Shown one piece after another: positions 38,192 to 46,867 of a DNA stretch of 64,000 bases. Position numbers and translations under genes: made by a program. The stretch comes from Bog-473 sp963704355 (GTDB lineage: Bacteria; Actinomycetota; Acidimicrobiia; Acidimicrobiales; RAAP-2): NCBI GenBank assembly GCA_963704355.1, contig OY969891.1, positions 620,001 through 684,000 on the forward strand, read 5' to 3'. Each line of letters begins with the position of its first letter. Position 1 is the stretch's first letter. The notes below the pieces were generated by a model. The model was not told the origin of the DNA. It ran no database searches and saw nothing but the letters and a program-made list of their open reading frames with translations.

Positions 38192-38621
38192 TCAGCTCCG
38201 TGCCCGCGAGATCTCGGCCTTCTGCAAGACCGCCGCGCTCGACGCCGGCGGCGCGCCAGGTGGCGTACGTGATGCCCTTGCGCTCTCCGTAGTCCTTGGC
38301 CACCTTGATGAACTGCTTCTCGAGCGCGGACAGGTCCTTCACCTGGTGGACCCGGGAGCGCTCCTCCATCAGGTCCTTCTGCTCCTGGAGCAGGTGGAGC
38401 CGGGTGAGGGCGTCGGCGGTGGCCAGCTGGTTCTCGATCGTGCCCAGGCGCTTGTCGATGGAGGCCGGCGTGCGCTTGCGGCCCCGCTTGGGCTTGGACG
38501 TCTCGAGCGCCTCGAGATAGTGGCGGACCGATGCACTCTCCGCACGCCCCCGAGCGAGTGCGGCCTTGTGGCCGGTGCTCATGGGTTTGCGTGGACCAGA
38601 AGTCTTTCCCTTTGTTGCCAT
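38192..38621 (-). CDS. Small conserved basic protein with apparent C-terminal frameshift
   Basis: ATG 38621 starts MATKGKTSGPRKPMSTGHKAALARGR, followed by an Arg/Lys-rich coiled-coil protein of unknown function. Near 38237 an extra base seems present: without it the end reads GVEAAVLQKAEISRARS and stops at 38192, the kind of end (GV-x-AAVL-x-KA) I recall for this actinobacterial family. With it the frame runs on to 38139 and overlaps the convergent amidase gene. It may bind nucleic acid, judging by charge only. Confidence 0.6.
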
Positions 38622-38792
38622 GTCCCCATTCTGCCGCATTGGGCGGAGGCATATTGCCCATTTCCGGACTTTTCCCGGCTCTATTTTGACTCAAAATGCA
38701 CGTTCATCGAGAAAATATAAGGGGGTTGCGCACGCCGTATTGAAGGAGACCGTCGGGCGGCATTTGCCGAGGCCGGGCGGTACCCTGCACCC

Positions 38793-39236
38793 GTGGCCAC
38801 CACCGCCCCCGCCACGGTCGACGAGCGCAGCCGGCGCGCCATGGCGACCTTGCTGGCGGTGGTCGCCCTGCTCATCGTGGCCTACTGGCTGGCCTGGTTG
38901 ACCCGTCGTTCGCTCGTAGCCTCGGAGACCACGGTCGCCTACACGCAGTTCGAGGACGCGTTCCCCTTGGCGGACGGCTGGCTCGCCCTGTGTCTGGTCG
39001 CCGCCTCGTACTGCCTCGTGACGTCCCGGCGGGCGGCCCTGTTCTGGCTGCTGGCCGGCGGCGGCGCCGGCCTCTATCTCTTCGGCATGGACGTGCTCTA
39101 CGACCTCCAACACGGCGTGTGGGGCAAGGGCGGGAACGGGCTGATGGAGCTCGTGATCAACGTGGTGACGTTGGCCCTATCGCTCTTCGTGTTGCGCTGG
39201 ACATGGGTGCGCCGCGACGCCCTGCTGGGCCGCTAA
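38793..39236 (+). CDS. Hypothetical membrane protein, about four helices
   Basis: A 147-residue protein with roughly four membrane helices (residues about 17-37, 63-80, 84-104 and 117-137). The GTG start is placed before MATTAPATVDERSRRA. No known family comes to mind. It lies head to head with the basic protein gene across 170 bp and 12 bp ahead of a methyltransferase gene on the same strand. Confidence 0.6.
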   Translation: MATTAPATVDERSRRAMATLLAVVALLIVAYWLAWLTRRSLVASETTVAYTQFEDAFPLADGWLALCLVAASYCLVTSRRAALFWLLAGGGAGLYLFGMDVLYDLQHGVWGKGGNGLMELVINVVTLALSLFVLRWTWVRRDALLGR

Positions 39237-39248
39237 GCGGCCGGCGCG

Positions 39249-39853
39249 ATGAGCCAGTTCCACTTCCGCCCGAACACCTTCATGGATCTCATGCGCGCCG
39301 AAATCCCGGGCTACGAGCGCCTGCAGGACGCCGTCGCGGCGGCCACCGAGGGATCGCCGTGTCGCGCGTGCTCGACCTCGGCACCGGGACCGGCGTGACG
39401 CTGGCCGCCGTCCTGGCGCGCCACCGCGGCGCCCGCGCCGTCGGGATCGACGAGAACCAGGCGATGCTCGAGGCCGCCCGTTCGCATCTCGCTTCGCCCG
39501 GCGTCGGCGCGCGGGAGGTCGACCTGCGGGTGGCCGGCCTGACCGACCCGCTCCCACCGGGCCCGTTCGACCTCGTCGTCTCCGCGCTGGCAGTCCACCA
39601 CCTCGACGGTCCGGCCAAGGCGGCGCTGTTCGGCCGGGTGGCCGCCGTCGTGGCCCCACCGGGACGGTTCGTGCTGGGCGACCTGGTCGTCCCCCAGGAC
39701 GCGGCCGACGCGGTGACGCCCCTCAGCGACGGCTACGACCGCCCCTCGAGCGCGGCCGACCAGCTGGCCTGGCTCGACGACGCCGGCTTCGACGCCACGG
39801 TGGCGTGGTCCGAGCGCGACCTGGCGGTGCTGCGGGCCGACCGGCGGGGCTGA
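39249..39853 (+). CDS. Class I SAM-dependent methyltransferase, with apparent frameshift
   Basis: ATG 39249 starts MSQFHFRPNTFMDLMRAEIPGYERLQDAVAAATEG, and then the frame shifts at the G run near 39350. The next frame carries IAVSRVLDLGTGTGVTLAAVLARH, the SAM-binding motif I, followed by VVSALAVHHLDG and the rest of a small methyltransferase. Adding one G restores a single 200-residue protein. The substrate is unknown. It lies 42 bp before purL. Confidence 0.75.
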
Positions 39854-39895
39854 CGTGCGGAAACGCCCGCTGCGGCCTTTAATCTGGACGCTGTC

Positions 39896-42196
39896 ATGAC
39901 TTCCCCGGCCGAGGCGACGGCGCCGCTCGACCGCGCACCCGACGAGGAGTCGCTGCACCGGGCGCTCGGCTTGACCGACGACGAGTTCGAGGCGGTCGGC
40001 AAAATCTTGGGGCGCCTGCCCAACCACCTCGAGCTGGCGCTCTACGCGGTGATGTGGAGCGAGCACTGCTCCTACAAGTCGTCGCGCCTGCACCTGCGCC
40101 GGCTGCCCACCGAGGGGCCGCGGGTGCTCGTCGGTCCGGGCGAGAACGCCGGGGTGATCGACGCGGGCGACGGGATCGCGGTGGCCATCCGGATCGAGAG
40201 CCACAACCACCCCTCGGCGATCGAGCCGTACCAGGGCGCGGCCACGGGAGTGGGCGGCATCCTGCGGGACATCTTCACCATGGGCGCCCGCCCGCTCGCC
40301 GTCATGGACCCGCTGTTCTTCGGGCCGCCCGACGACGCCCGCCAGCGCTGGCTGGTCGAAGGGGTCGTGAGCGGGATCTCGGGCTACGGCAACTCGGTCG
40401 GCGTGCCGACCGTCGGCGGCGAGCTCACCTTCGACCCCTGCTACGCGCAGAACCCGCTCGTGAACGTGCTCTGCATGGGCGCGCTGCCGACGGAGCGCCT
40501 CGTGCTCGGCATCGCGTCGGGGCCGGGGAACCTGGCCGTCCTGCTCGGCTCCTCCACGGGGCGCGACGGCATCGGCGGGGTGAGCGTGCTCGCCTCGGCC
40601 GGGTTCAGCGGCGACGAGGCCGGGGCGGCCGACGACACCAAGCGGCCGAGCGTCCAGGTGGGCGACCCCTTCGAGGAGAAGCGGTTGATCGAGGCGTGCC
40701 TGGAGCTGCTCGACACGAAGCTCGTGGTCGGGATCCAGGACCTCGGTGGCGCCGGGCTGGCGTGCGCGACCAGCGAGACGGCCGGCCGCGGCGGCGTCGG
40801 CATGGACGTCGACGTGTCCGCGGTGCCGCGGCGCGAGGAGGGCATGGAACCGTGGGAGGTGATGACGAGCGAGAGCCAGGAGCGCATGCTCGCCATCGTC
40901 ACCCCCGAGGCGTGGCCCGCCGTCGCCGCCATCTGCGCCAAGTGGGAGGTGCGTGCCACCGTCGTCGGCACGGTGACGGCGCCCGACCCCGACGGCGGCG
41001 GGCGGCTGCGCATCCGCGACGGCTTCGACGGGCCGGTCCTGGCCGACGTCCCGGCCGCGTCGCTCGCCGACGACGCGCCGCTCTACGACCGGCCCCGCCA
41101 GGCGCCGGCGGCGGGAGCGACGGCCGGCGTGGAGGCGCCGGCGCCCGATGATGCCGAGTGCGCCGGCGACCTGCTCGCGTTGGTCCGCTCACCGCGCTGG
41201 GTCTACCGCCAGTACGACCACCAGCTCTTCTTGAACACGGTGGCCGGACCGGGGTCCGACGCGGCCCTCCTCCGCCTGGCCGGGCCCGGGCTGCCGCCCT
41301 CGGCCCGCGGCGTGGCGGTGACCACGGACTCCAACCCCCGCGCCTGCGCGCTCGATCCACGGACGGGCACCGCCCTTGTGCTCGCCGAGAGCGTGGCCAA
41401 CCTGGCCTGCGTCGGCGCGACGCCGGTCGCGGTCGTGAACTGCCTCAACTTCGGCAACCCGGAGCACGCCGAGGTGATGTGGCAGCTCTCGGAGTGCATC
41501 GACGGGCTGGCCGAGGCCTGCCGCGCGCTCGCGCTCCCCGTCATCGGGGGCAACGTCAGCCTCTACAACGAGAGCGGGGGGGCCGACATCGACCCGACGC
41601 CCGTGCTCGGCGTCCTCGGCCTCGTCGACGCGGTGCACGCGCCGCCGCCCGGGTCGGCGTGGCGGGACGGCGACGGGATCGTGTTGCTCGGGCCGCGCGC
41701 CGCGGCGGACGGGTCGTACCCGCTCGGCGGCACGCGCTGGGCCACCGAACGCCGCGACCACCGCACCGGTGTCCTGCCCGCCGTCGACTTCGCGGGGCAC
41801 CGCGCGGTGTGCGCGTTCGTGGCCGGCCTGGTGGCCGACGCGGTGGCCGGGAGCGGCTCGGGCTCCGGCCTGTTGCACGCGGTGCACGACGTGTCGGGCG
41901 GCGGCCTCGCCGTCGCCGTGGCCGAGATGGCGGCGGAGTCGGGCACCGGCTGCCGGTTGGACGTGGCGGGTGGTGCCGCCGAGTTGTTCACCGAGCTGCC
42001 GTCGCGCTTCGTCGTGGCCACCGCGGCCCCCGACGAGCTGTGCGCCCGGGCGGCCGGCGCCGGGGTGCCCGCTACCGTCCTCGGCCGGGCCGGGGGCGCC
42101 CACCTGGTGCTCGGCGACGCGGTCGACCTGCCGCTCGACGAGGTGCGAGCGGCCTTCGAGGGCAATCTGACCACGGCGCTGGGCGACTCGGCCTGA
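39896..42196 (+). CDS. purL: FGAM synthase large subunit PurL
   Basis: A 766-residue subunit, of the small PurL type that works with PurS and PurQ. It has YAVMWSEHCSYKSSRLHL at the start, the ATP-binding region IRIESHNHPSAIEPYQGAATGVGGILRD, and the two AIR-synthase-like halves (QDLGGAGLACATSE in the first, HDVSGGGLAVAVAEMA in the second). ATG 39896 gives the normal length. It is followed by purF after 28 bp. Confidence 0.97.
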   Translation: MTSPAEATAPLDRAPDEESLHRALGLTDDEFEAVGKILGRLPNHLELALYAVMWSEHCSYKSSRLHLRRLPTEGPRVLVGPGENAGVIDAGDGIAVAIRIESHNHPSAIEPYQGAATGVGGILRDIFTMGARPLAVMDPLFFGPPDDARQRWLVEGVVSGISGYGNSVGVPTVGGELTFDPCYAQNPLVNVLCMGALPTERLVLGIASGPGNLAVLLGSSTGRDGIGGVSVLASAGFSGDEAGAADDTKRPSVQVGDPFEEKRLIEACLELLDTKLVVGIQDLGGAGLACATSETAGRGGVGMDVDVSAVPRREEGMEPWEVMTSESQERMLAIVTPEAWPAVAAICAKWEVRATVVGTVTAPDPDGGGRLRIRDGFDGPVLADVPAASLADDAPLYDRPRQAPAAGATAGVEAPAPDDAECAGDLLALVRSPRWVYRQYDHQLFLNTVAGPGSDAALLRLAGPGLPPSARGVAVTTDSNPRACALDPRTGTALVLAESVANLACVGATPVAVVNCLNFGNPEHAEVMWQLSECIDGLAEACRALALPVIGGNVSLYNESGGADIDPTPVLGVLGLVDAVHAPPPGSAWRDGDGIVLLGPRAAADGSYPLGGTRWATERRDHRTGVLPAVDFAGHRAVCAFVAGLVADAVAGSGSGSGLLHAVHDVSGGGLAVAVAEMAAESGTGCRLDVAGGAAELFTELPSRFVVATAAPDELCARAAGAGVPATVLGRAGGAHLVLGDAVDLPLDEVRAAFEGNLTTALGDSA

Positions 42197-42224
42197 TGCG
42201 GGCCTGTGCGAGAATGGGCAGCGC

Positions 42225-43673
42225 GTGAAAGAAGCGTGCGGTGTCTTCGGCGTCTACGCGCCCGGAAAGAAGGTGGCGAACCTCACCTTCGACGGCCTCT
42301 TCGCCCTCCAACACCGGGGGCAGGAATCGGCCGGCATGGCGGTCAGCGACGGCGACACCGTCACCGTCGTCAAGGACATGGGCCTCGTCGCCACCGTCTT
42401 CGATGAGCGCACCCTGTCGGGCCTCGACGGCCATCTGGCCATCGGCCACACCCGGTACTCGACCCACGGCAGGTCGGACTGGGACGGCGCCCAGCCCGTC
42501 TACCGCCCGGTCGGCCGGGCCGGCTTCGCCCTCGGGCACAACGGCAACCTCACCAACACCAGCGCCCTGGCCGAGAAGGTCGGGATGCTCCCCGGCTCGA
42601 TCTGCACCGACAGCGACGTCGTGGCCGAGCTGCTGGACCGCTCGTTCCCCGAGACCGAGAACTTGGCCAGTGCGCTCCAGGCGGTCCTCCCCATTTTGGA
42701 GGGCGCGTTCTCGTTCGTCCTGCTGAGCTCCGAACGCCTCTTCGGCGTACGCGACCCGTTCGGCTTCCGTCCCCTGTGTCTCGGGCGGCTCGGCCCGGCC
42801 GACGCCCCGGAGGGCTGGGTCCTGGCGTCGGAGACGCCGGCGCTCAGCGTCATCGGCGCGACGTTCGTGCGCGAGGTGGCGCCGGGCGAGCTGATCGTCA
42901 TCGACGCGGACGGGCCCCGGAGCCTGGAGGTGCCGTGGCTGCGCGAGGTCGAGCCGCGGCTGTGCATCTTCGAGTTCGCCTACATCGCGCGGCCCGACAG
43001 CCGGCTCTACGGCACAGAGGTGCACGAGACGCGCTGCCGCATGGGTGAGCTGCTGGCCGCGCAGGCGCCCGCGGACGCCGACATGGTCATGGGGGTGCCC
43101 GAGTCGGGTGTGCCGGCGGCGGAGGGCTTCGCCCGCGCCAGCGGCATCCCCTACGGCCAGGGCCTGGTCAAGAACCGCTACATCGGCCGGTCGTTCATTG
43201 CGCCGGACCAGCAGGAGCGCGCCGCCGCCGTGCGCCGCAAGCTCAACCCGCTTGCCGACGCCATCGCGGGCAAGCGGCTCGTGGTCGTGGACGACTCCAT
43301 CGTGCGCGGCACGACCCAGCGCTCGGTCATCCGGATGCTGCGCGAGGCGGGGGCGGCCGAGGTGCACCTACGTATCTCGTCGCCGCCGTGGCGCTTCCCG
43401 TGCCACTACGGGATCGACACGCCGTCGTACGAGGAGTTGCTGGCGACGGGGCGCTCGGTCGACGAGATGGCCGAGGTGCTCGGCGCGGACTCGCTGGCCT
43501 TCATCACCATCGAGAACCTGAAGAAGGCGATCGGCGCGGACGGCGGGTTCTGCGACGCCTGCTTCAGCGGGGACTACCCGACGGCCGTGCCCACCACGGC
43601 GACGCCCGTCTCGCTTGGCCGGCCCGAGCCGGTTCCCGCCACGGCGCACCAGGCCGCGCTGCCCGGGATCTGA
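42225..43673 (+). CDS. purF: Amidophosphoribosyltransferase
   Basis: A 482-residue enzyme for the first step of purine synthesis, PRPP plus glutamine. GTG 42225 gives MKEACGVFGVY; the four-residue propeptide is expected to be removed so that Cys 5 becomes the N-terminal nucleophile. The PRPP loop is VVVDDSIVRGTT. Cysteines in PCHYGID and FCDACFSGDYP match [4Fe-4S] ligands of the Bacillus-type enzyme. It lies six bases before purM. Confidence 0.97.
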   Translation: MKEACGVFGVYAPGKKVANLTFDGLFALQHRGQESAGMAVSDGDTVTVVKDMGLVATVFDERTLSGLDGHLAIGHTRYSTHGRSDWDGAQPVYRPVGRAGFALGHNGNLTNTSALAEKVGMLPGSICTDSDVVAELLDRSFPETENLASALQAVLPILEGAFSFVLLSSERLFGVRDPFGFRPLCLGRLGPADAPEGWVLASETPALSVIGATFVREVAPGELIVIDADGPRSLEVPWLREVEPRLCIFEFAYIARPDSRLYGTEVHETRCRMGELLAAQAPADADMVMGVPESGVPAAEGFARASGIPYGQGLVKNRYIGRSFIAPDQQERAAAVRRKLNPLADAIAGKRLVVVDDSIVRGTTQRSVIRMLREAGAAEVHLRISSPPWRFPCHYGIDTPSYEELLATGRSVDEMAEVLGADSLAFITIENLKKAIGADGGFCDACFSGDYPTAVPTTATPVSLGRPEPVPATAHQAALPGI

Positions 43674-43679
43674 GCACCG

Positions 43680-44696
43680 ATGGGTGAGGGCGGCGCCTCG
43701 TACGCGGCCGCCGGCGTGGATATCGCCGCCGGCGACGCCGCCGTGGAGCGGCTGCGCGCCATGGTCCCGGGTATCGGCGGGTTCGGGGGGCAGTTCCCTC
43801 TCGACCTCGAGCGCTACGCCCACCCCGTCCTGGTCGCCTCGACCGACGGCGTCGGGACCAAGCTCGCCGTGGCCCGGGCCACCGGCCGCTACGACACCGT
43901 CGGCATCGACCTGGTCGCCATGTGCGTCGACGACATCGTGTGCGTCGGGGCGGAGCCCCTGTTCATGCTCGACTACATCGCGACCGGCAAGCTCGATCCC
44001 GACCGCATCGCCACCGTGGTGGGCGGCGTCCGCGAGGGCTGCCGCCAGGCGCGCTGCGCGCTGATCGGGGGCGAGACGGCGGAGCACGCGGGGGTCATGG
44101 CGCCCGACGACCTCGACCTGGCCGGCTTCGCGCTCGGCGCAGTCGAGCAAGGGACCCAGCTCGGGCCCGAGCTGGTGCGCGCCGGCGACGTGGTGCTCGG
44201 CCTGCCCTCGCCCGGGCTGCGCTCCAACGGGTACACCCTGGCCCGCCACGTGTTGCTCGAGCGGGCCGGCCTCGAGCTGGGCGATCCCGCCTGGGCGGGC
44301 GCGGCGCACACCGTGGCGGACGAGCTGTTGCGGCCATCGGTGCTTTACGCGCCGGCCGTCCTGGCGGCACGGGCCGCGCTGGGTGACGCGTTCCACGCCT
44401 GCGCGCACATCACGGGCGGCGGCCTCGTCGGGAACCTGCCGCGCGTGCTGCCCGAGGGTCTCGGTGCGCTGGTGCGGCGGGGATCGTGGGAGGAGCCGCG
44501 CATCTTCTCCGAGATCATGCGCCTGGGCGCGGTCGACGAGGCCGAAATGGACCGGGTGTTCAACCGGGGCATCGGCATGACGCTCGTGGTCGAGGCGGGG
44601 AGCCTCGACGCCGCGGTGGCGGCCCTGGTGGCGGCCGGACAGCACGCCGTCGCGATCGGCGAGGTGGTGCCCGGCACGGGCGTGCGCTTCGCATGA
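43680..44696 (+). CDS. purM: Phosphoribosylformylglycinamidine cyclo-ligase (AIR synthetase)
   Basis: A 338-residue enzyme closing the imidazole ring of AIR with ATP. Signatures are YAAAGVDIAAGD at the start, STDGVGTKLAVA, MCVDDIVCVGAEPLFMLDY, GGETAEHAG and HITGGGLVGNLPRVLP. The usual length is about 345. It overlaps pyrE by four bases. Confidence 0.97.
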   Translation: MGEGGASYAAAGVDIAAGDAAVERLRAMVPGIGGFGGQFPLDLERYAHPVLVASTDGVGTKLAVARATGRYDTVGIDLVAMCVDDIVCVGAEPLFMLDYIATGKLDPDRIATVVGGVREGCRQARCALIGGETAEHAGVMAPDDLDLAGFALGAVEQGTQLGPELVRAGDVVLGLPSPGLRSNGYTLARHVLLERAGLELGDPAWAGAAHTVADELLRPSVLYAPAVLAARAALGDAFHACAHITGGGLVGNLPRVLPEGLGALVRRGSWEEPRIFSEIMRLGAVDEAEMDRVFNRGIGMTLVVEAGSLDAAVAALVAAGQHAVAIGEVVPGTGVRFA

Positions 44697-45283
44697 GCCC
44701 GGACGGGGTGGGGGCGGGGGCGGGAGTGGGGGCAGGCCCGTTCCCAGAACTTCGTGCGCACCTGCTCGAGCACTCGGTCAAGCGCGGGGACTTCACGTTG
44801 AAGTCGGGCCGCAAGAGCTCCTGGTTCATCGACTCGAAGCAGACGGTGTGCCGGCCCGAGGCCATGCTCCTGGTCGCGGACGCGGTGTTGTCGGTGCTGC
44901 CGGCCGACGCGACGGCCATCGGCGGCCTGACCATGGGGGCGGACCCGGTGGCGTTCGTCGCCGCGGGGGTGGCGGCGACGCGGGGCCGTCCGCTCAAGGC
45001 CTTCAGCGTGCGCAAGGAGGCCAAGGACCACGGGACGGGAGGGCGCATCGCCGGCGCGCTCGACCCCGGCGACCAGGTGGTGGTCACCGAGGACACGGTC
45101 ACCCGCGGCACGTCACTCCTCGAGGCGGCGCACGCCGTGCAAGAGGCGGGCGGCGAAGTCGTACTCCTGGTGGCCGTCGTCGACCGGGGTGGCACGGTCG
45201 AGGCGATGGCGGCCGCGGAGGGACTGCCGTTCCGGGCTCTGCTCACCGCGCCCGACCTGGGCTTTCCCTACGAGGGGGCCTGA
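44693..45283 (+). CDS. pyrE: Orotate phosphoribosyltransferase
   Basis: A 196-residue enzyme making OMP from orotate and PRPP. Motifs are DFTLKSGRKSSWFIDSK, the Lys/Arg-rich loop VRKEAKDHGTGG and the PRPP loop VVVTEDTVTRGTSLLEA. The N-terminus has an odd Gly/Ala repeat (GVGAGAGVGAG), so translation may begin later. ATG 44693 overlaps the purM stop. A pyrimidine gene closing a purine cluster suggests joint use of PRPP. Confidence 0.93.
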   Translation: MSPDGVGAGAGVGAGPFPELRAHLLEHSVKRGDFTLKSGRKSSWFIDSKQTVCRPEAMLLVADAVLSVLPADATAIGGLTMGADPVAFVAAGVAATRGRPLKAFSVRKEAKDHGTGGRIAGALDPGDQVVVTEDTVTRGTSLLEAAHAVQEAGGEVVLLVAVVDRGGTVEAMAAAEGLPFRALLTAPDLGFPYEGA

Positions 45284-45464
45284 GCCAAGCCTTCAGGCGC
45301 GAAGGATCCTCGTCCCGAAGACAGAGGGTTGGGGGCCTGACGACACAGAGAGTCTGGCTGTATTGGGTCTACCTCTAGGCAAAGTGCCCCGATTGCATAG
45401 GGGTAAGCCATATACAGGGGCCTCGCCTCGGTGGATAGCTCGTTTGGAGGTCGACCGAGCAACC
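45284..45464. other. Gene-free region after pyrE
   Basis: About 180 bp, less GC-rich than the flanks, between the convergent pyrE and cyclase genes. No gene, tRNA or strong hairpin was recognised. It may hold the operon terminator. Confidence 0.4.
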
Positions 45465-46373
45465 TCAGAACACCGCGATCGGGTTGACCGGCGAGGCGGT
45501 GCCCCGCCGGAGCACGAGCGGCGCCACCGTGAAGAGGAACTCCCAGCGCGCCTCTTCCGCGCATGCCACCGCCAGCGCCTCGAAGTCGAGGTTGTCCATC
45601 AGGTGCACGCCCATGACGACCAGGGTCACAGTGTGGATGGGCATGGCGACGCCCTCGACCCGCGACGGCATGACGTCGGACACGCCGTCGCTGCCGAGCG
45701 TCGCCACGTCGCGCTCGCGGAGCCACGGCAGGCACGACGCGTCGAGTCCCGCCGCCCGGCTCCCCAACTCCCACGGGCCGTGGTCGTCGCGCCAGCGCCA
45801 GCGCCCGGTGCGCACCAACAGCGCATCGCCGGCATGCACCCGCAGGCCGGCGCGCGCCTCGGCCGCCTCGAGGTCGTCAGGGAAGATGGGCTCGCCCGGC
45901 TCGAGCGCGTCGAGGCCATGCAGCGCGGGCAGGTCGAGCAGGACGCCCCGGGTCACGATGCCCGACTGGAGGTGGTGGATGCCCAGGCGCGTCGCGCCGT
46001 GGGCGGTCACCGTCTCGGCCGAGTAGCCGTTGAAGATCTTCCCCTCGTGGAAGATGTGGCACAGGGCGTCGATGTGGCTGGTGGCGAAGCCGTGGGGCGC
46101 GATGGCGAAGTAGTCCGCCCCCCAGCCCTCGGTGGCGGTGCCGATCATGTGGTGGGCCACCGGCGAGGGGTTGTCCGGCGCCGGCACCGTGTTGAGGGCC
46201 CGAGCGCACGAGACGGTCCGGCCCGCCCGCACCGTCGCCGCAGCCGCGGCCGTGATGTCCGGCGTGATCAGGTTGAGCGCGCCGAGTTGGTCGTCGTCGC
46301 CCCAGCGCCCCCAGTTGGAGAGCGTGTCGTGGAAGGCCAGAACCTCCGCCGCCGAGAGAGGGTCGCGGGGCAC
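45465..46373 (-). CDS. Cyclase family protein (kynurenine formamidase-like)
   Basis: A 302-residue protein of the metal-dependent cyclase/formamidase family. The conserved metal-binding stretch appears as GFATSHIDALCHIFHEGK, a variant of HxGTHxDxPxH, with other family phrases TVSCARALN, RGVLLDLP, GDALLVRTG and the late TLVVMGVHLMDNLDF. GTG 46373 (MPRDPLSAAEV) is preferred to the ATG at 46412, since the latter would overlap the divergent nitroreductase gene. It probably hydrolyses a small amide or lactone; the substrate is unknown. Confidence 0.8.
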   Translation of the reverse strand: MPRDPLSAAEVLAFHDTLSNWGRWGDDDQLGALNLITPDITAAAAATVRAGRTVSCARALNTVPAPDNPSPVAHHMIGTATEGWGADYFAIAPHGFATSHIDALCHIFHEGKIFNGYSAETVTAHGATRLGIHHLQSGIVTRGVLLDLPALHGLDALEPGEPIFPDDLEAAEARAGLRVHAGDALLVRTGRWRWRDDHGPWELGSRAAGLDASCLPWLRERDVATLGSDGVSDVMPSRVEGVAMPIHTVTLVVMGVHLMDNLDFEALAVACAEEARWEFLFTVAPLVLRRGTASPVNPIAVF

Positions 46374-46410
46374 GCACGGACCATAGCGGCGCGCCCGTAC
46401 TCTCGCCTCC

Positions 46411-46863
46411 ATGACAACACTGCCAGGTGACTACGAGCCCAGCCCGTCCCAGTGGGTGCGGGACCAGGTGGCCGAGTACGAGGCCTCGGGAGGGCAGCGG
46501 GCCAACACGTTGTTGGACACCGGATTGCCCATCGTCGTCGTGACGACCAGGGGAGCCAAGAGCGGCAAGGTGCGCAAGACCGCCCTCATGCGCGTCGAGC
46601 ATGACGGCGAGTACGCCCTTGTCGCGTCCAAGGGCGGTGCGCCCGAGAACCCCGAGTGGTACTACAACCTGGTCGCTCACCCGGCCGAGGTCTTGATCCA
46701 GGACGGGCCGCAGCCCTTTGCGGTCACCGTGCGCCAGTTCACCGGAGAGGAGAAGGCGCCGTGGTGGGAGCGGGCCGTCGAGGCCTACCCGCCCTACGCC
46801 GAGTACCAGGCGAAGACGACCCGGCCGATCCCGCTCCTCGTCGCCACGCCCGTCGCGGCCTGA
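46411..46863 (+). CDS. F420-dependent (Ddn-like) nitroreductase family protein
   Basis: A 150-residue protein of the deazaflavin-dependent nitroreductase family (DUF385). The conserved phrases are RANTLLDTGLPIVVVTTRGAKSGKVRKTALMRVEHDGEYA, here spanning about residues 30-69, and SKGGAPENPEWYYNLVAHPAEV. Mycobacterial members reduce quinones and nitroimidazoles with F420H2. Its presence together with the PPOX protein supports F420 use by this organism. The convergent serine hydrolase gene ends four bp away. Confidence 0.9.
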   Translation: MTTLPGDYEPSPSQWVRDQVAEYEASGGQRANTLLDTGLPIVVVTTRGAKSGKVRKTALMRVEHDGEYALVASKGGAPENPEWYYNLVAHPAEVLIQDGPQPFAVTVRQFTGEEKAPWWERAVEAYPPYAEYQAKTTRPIPLLVATPVAA

Positions 46864-46867
46864 GCGT

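Noticed and set aside
38684..38696. Palindrome TTTTGACTCAAAA in a divergent promoter region
   Set aside because: It is a neat 13-base palindrome, but AT-rich and short, with no known regulator nearby; left as a possible operator only.
45284..45464. Possible RNA gene after pyrE
   Set aside because: No cloverleaf, conserved motif or strong stem was found.
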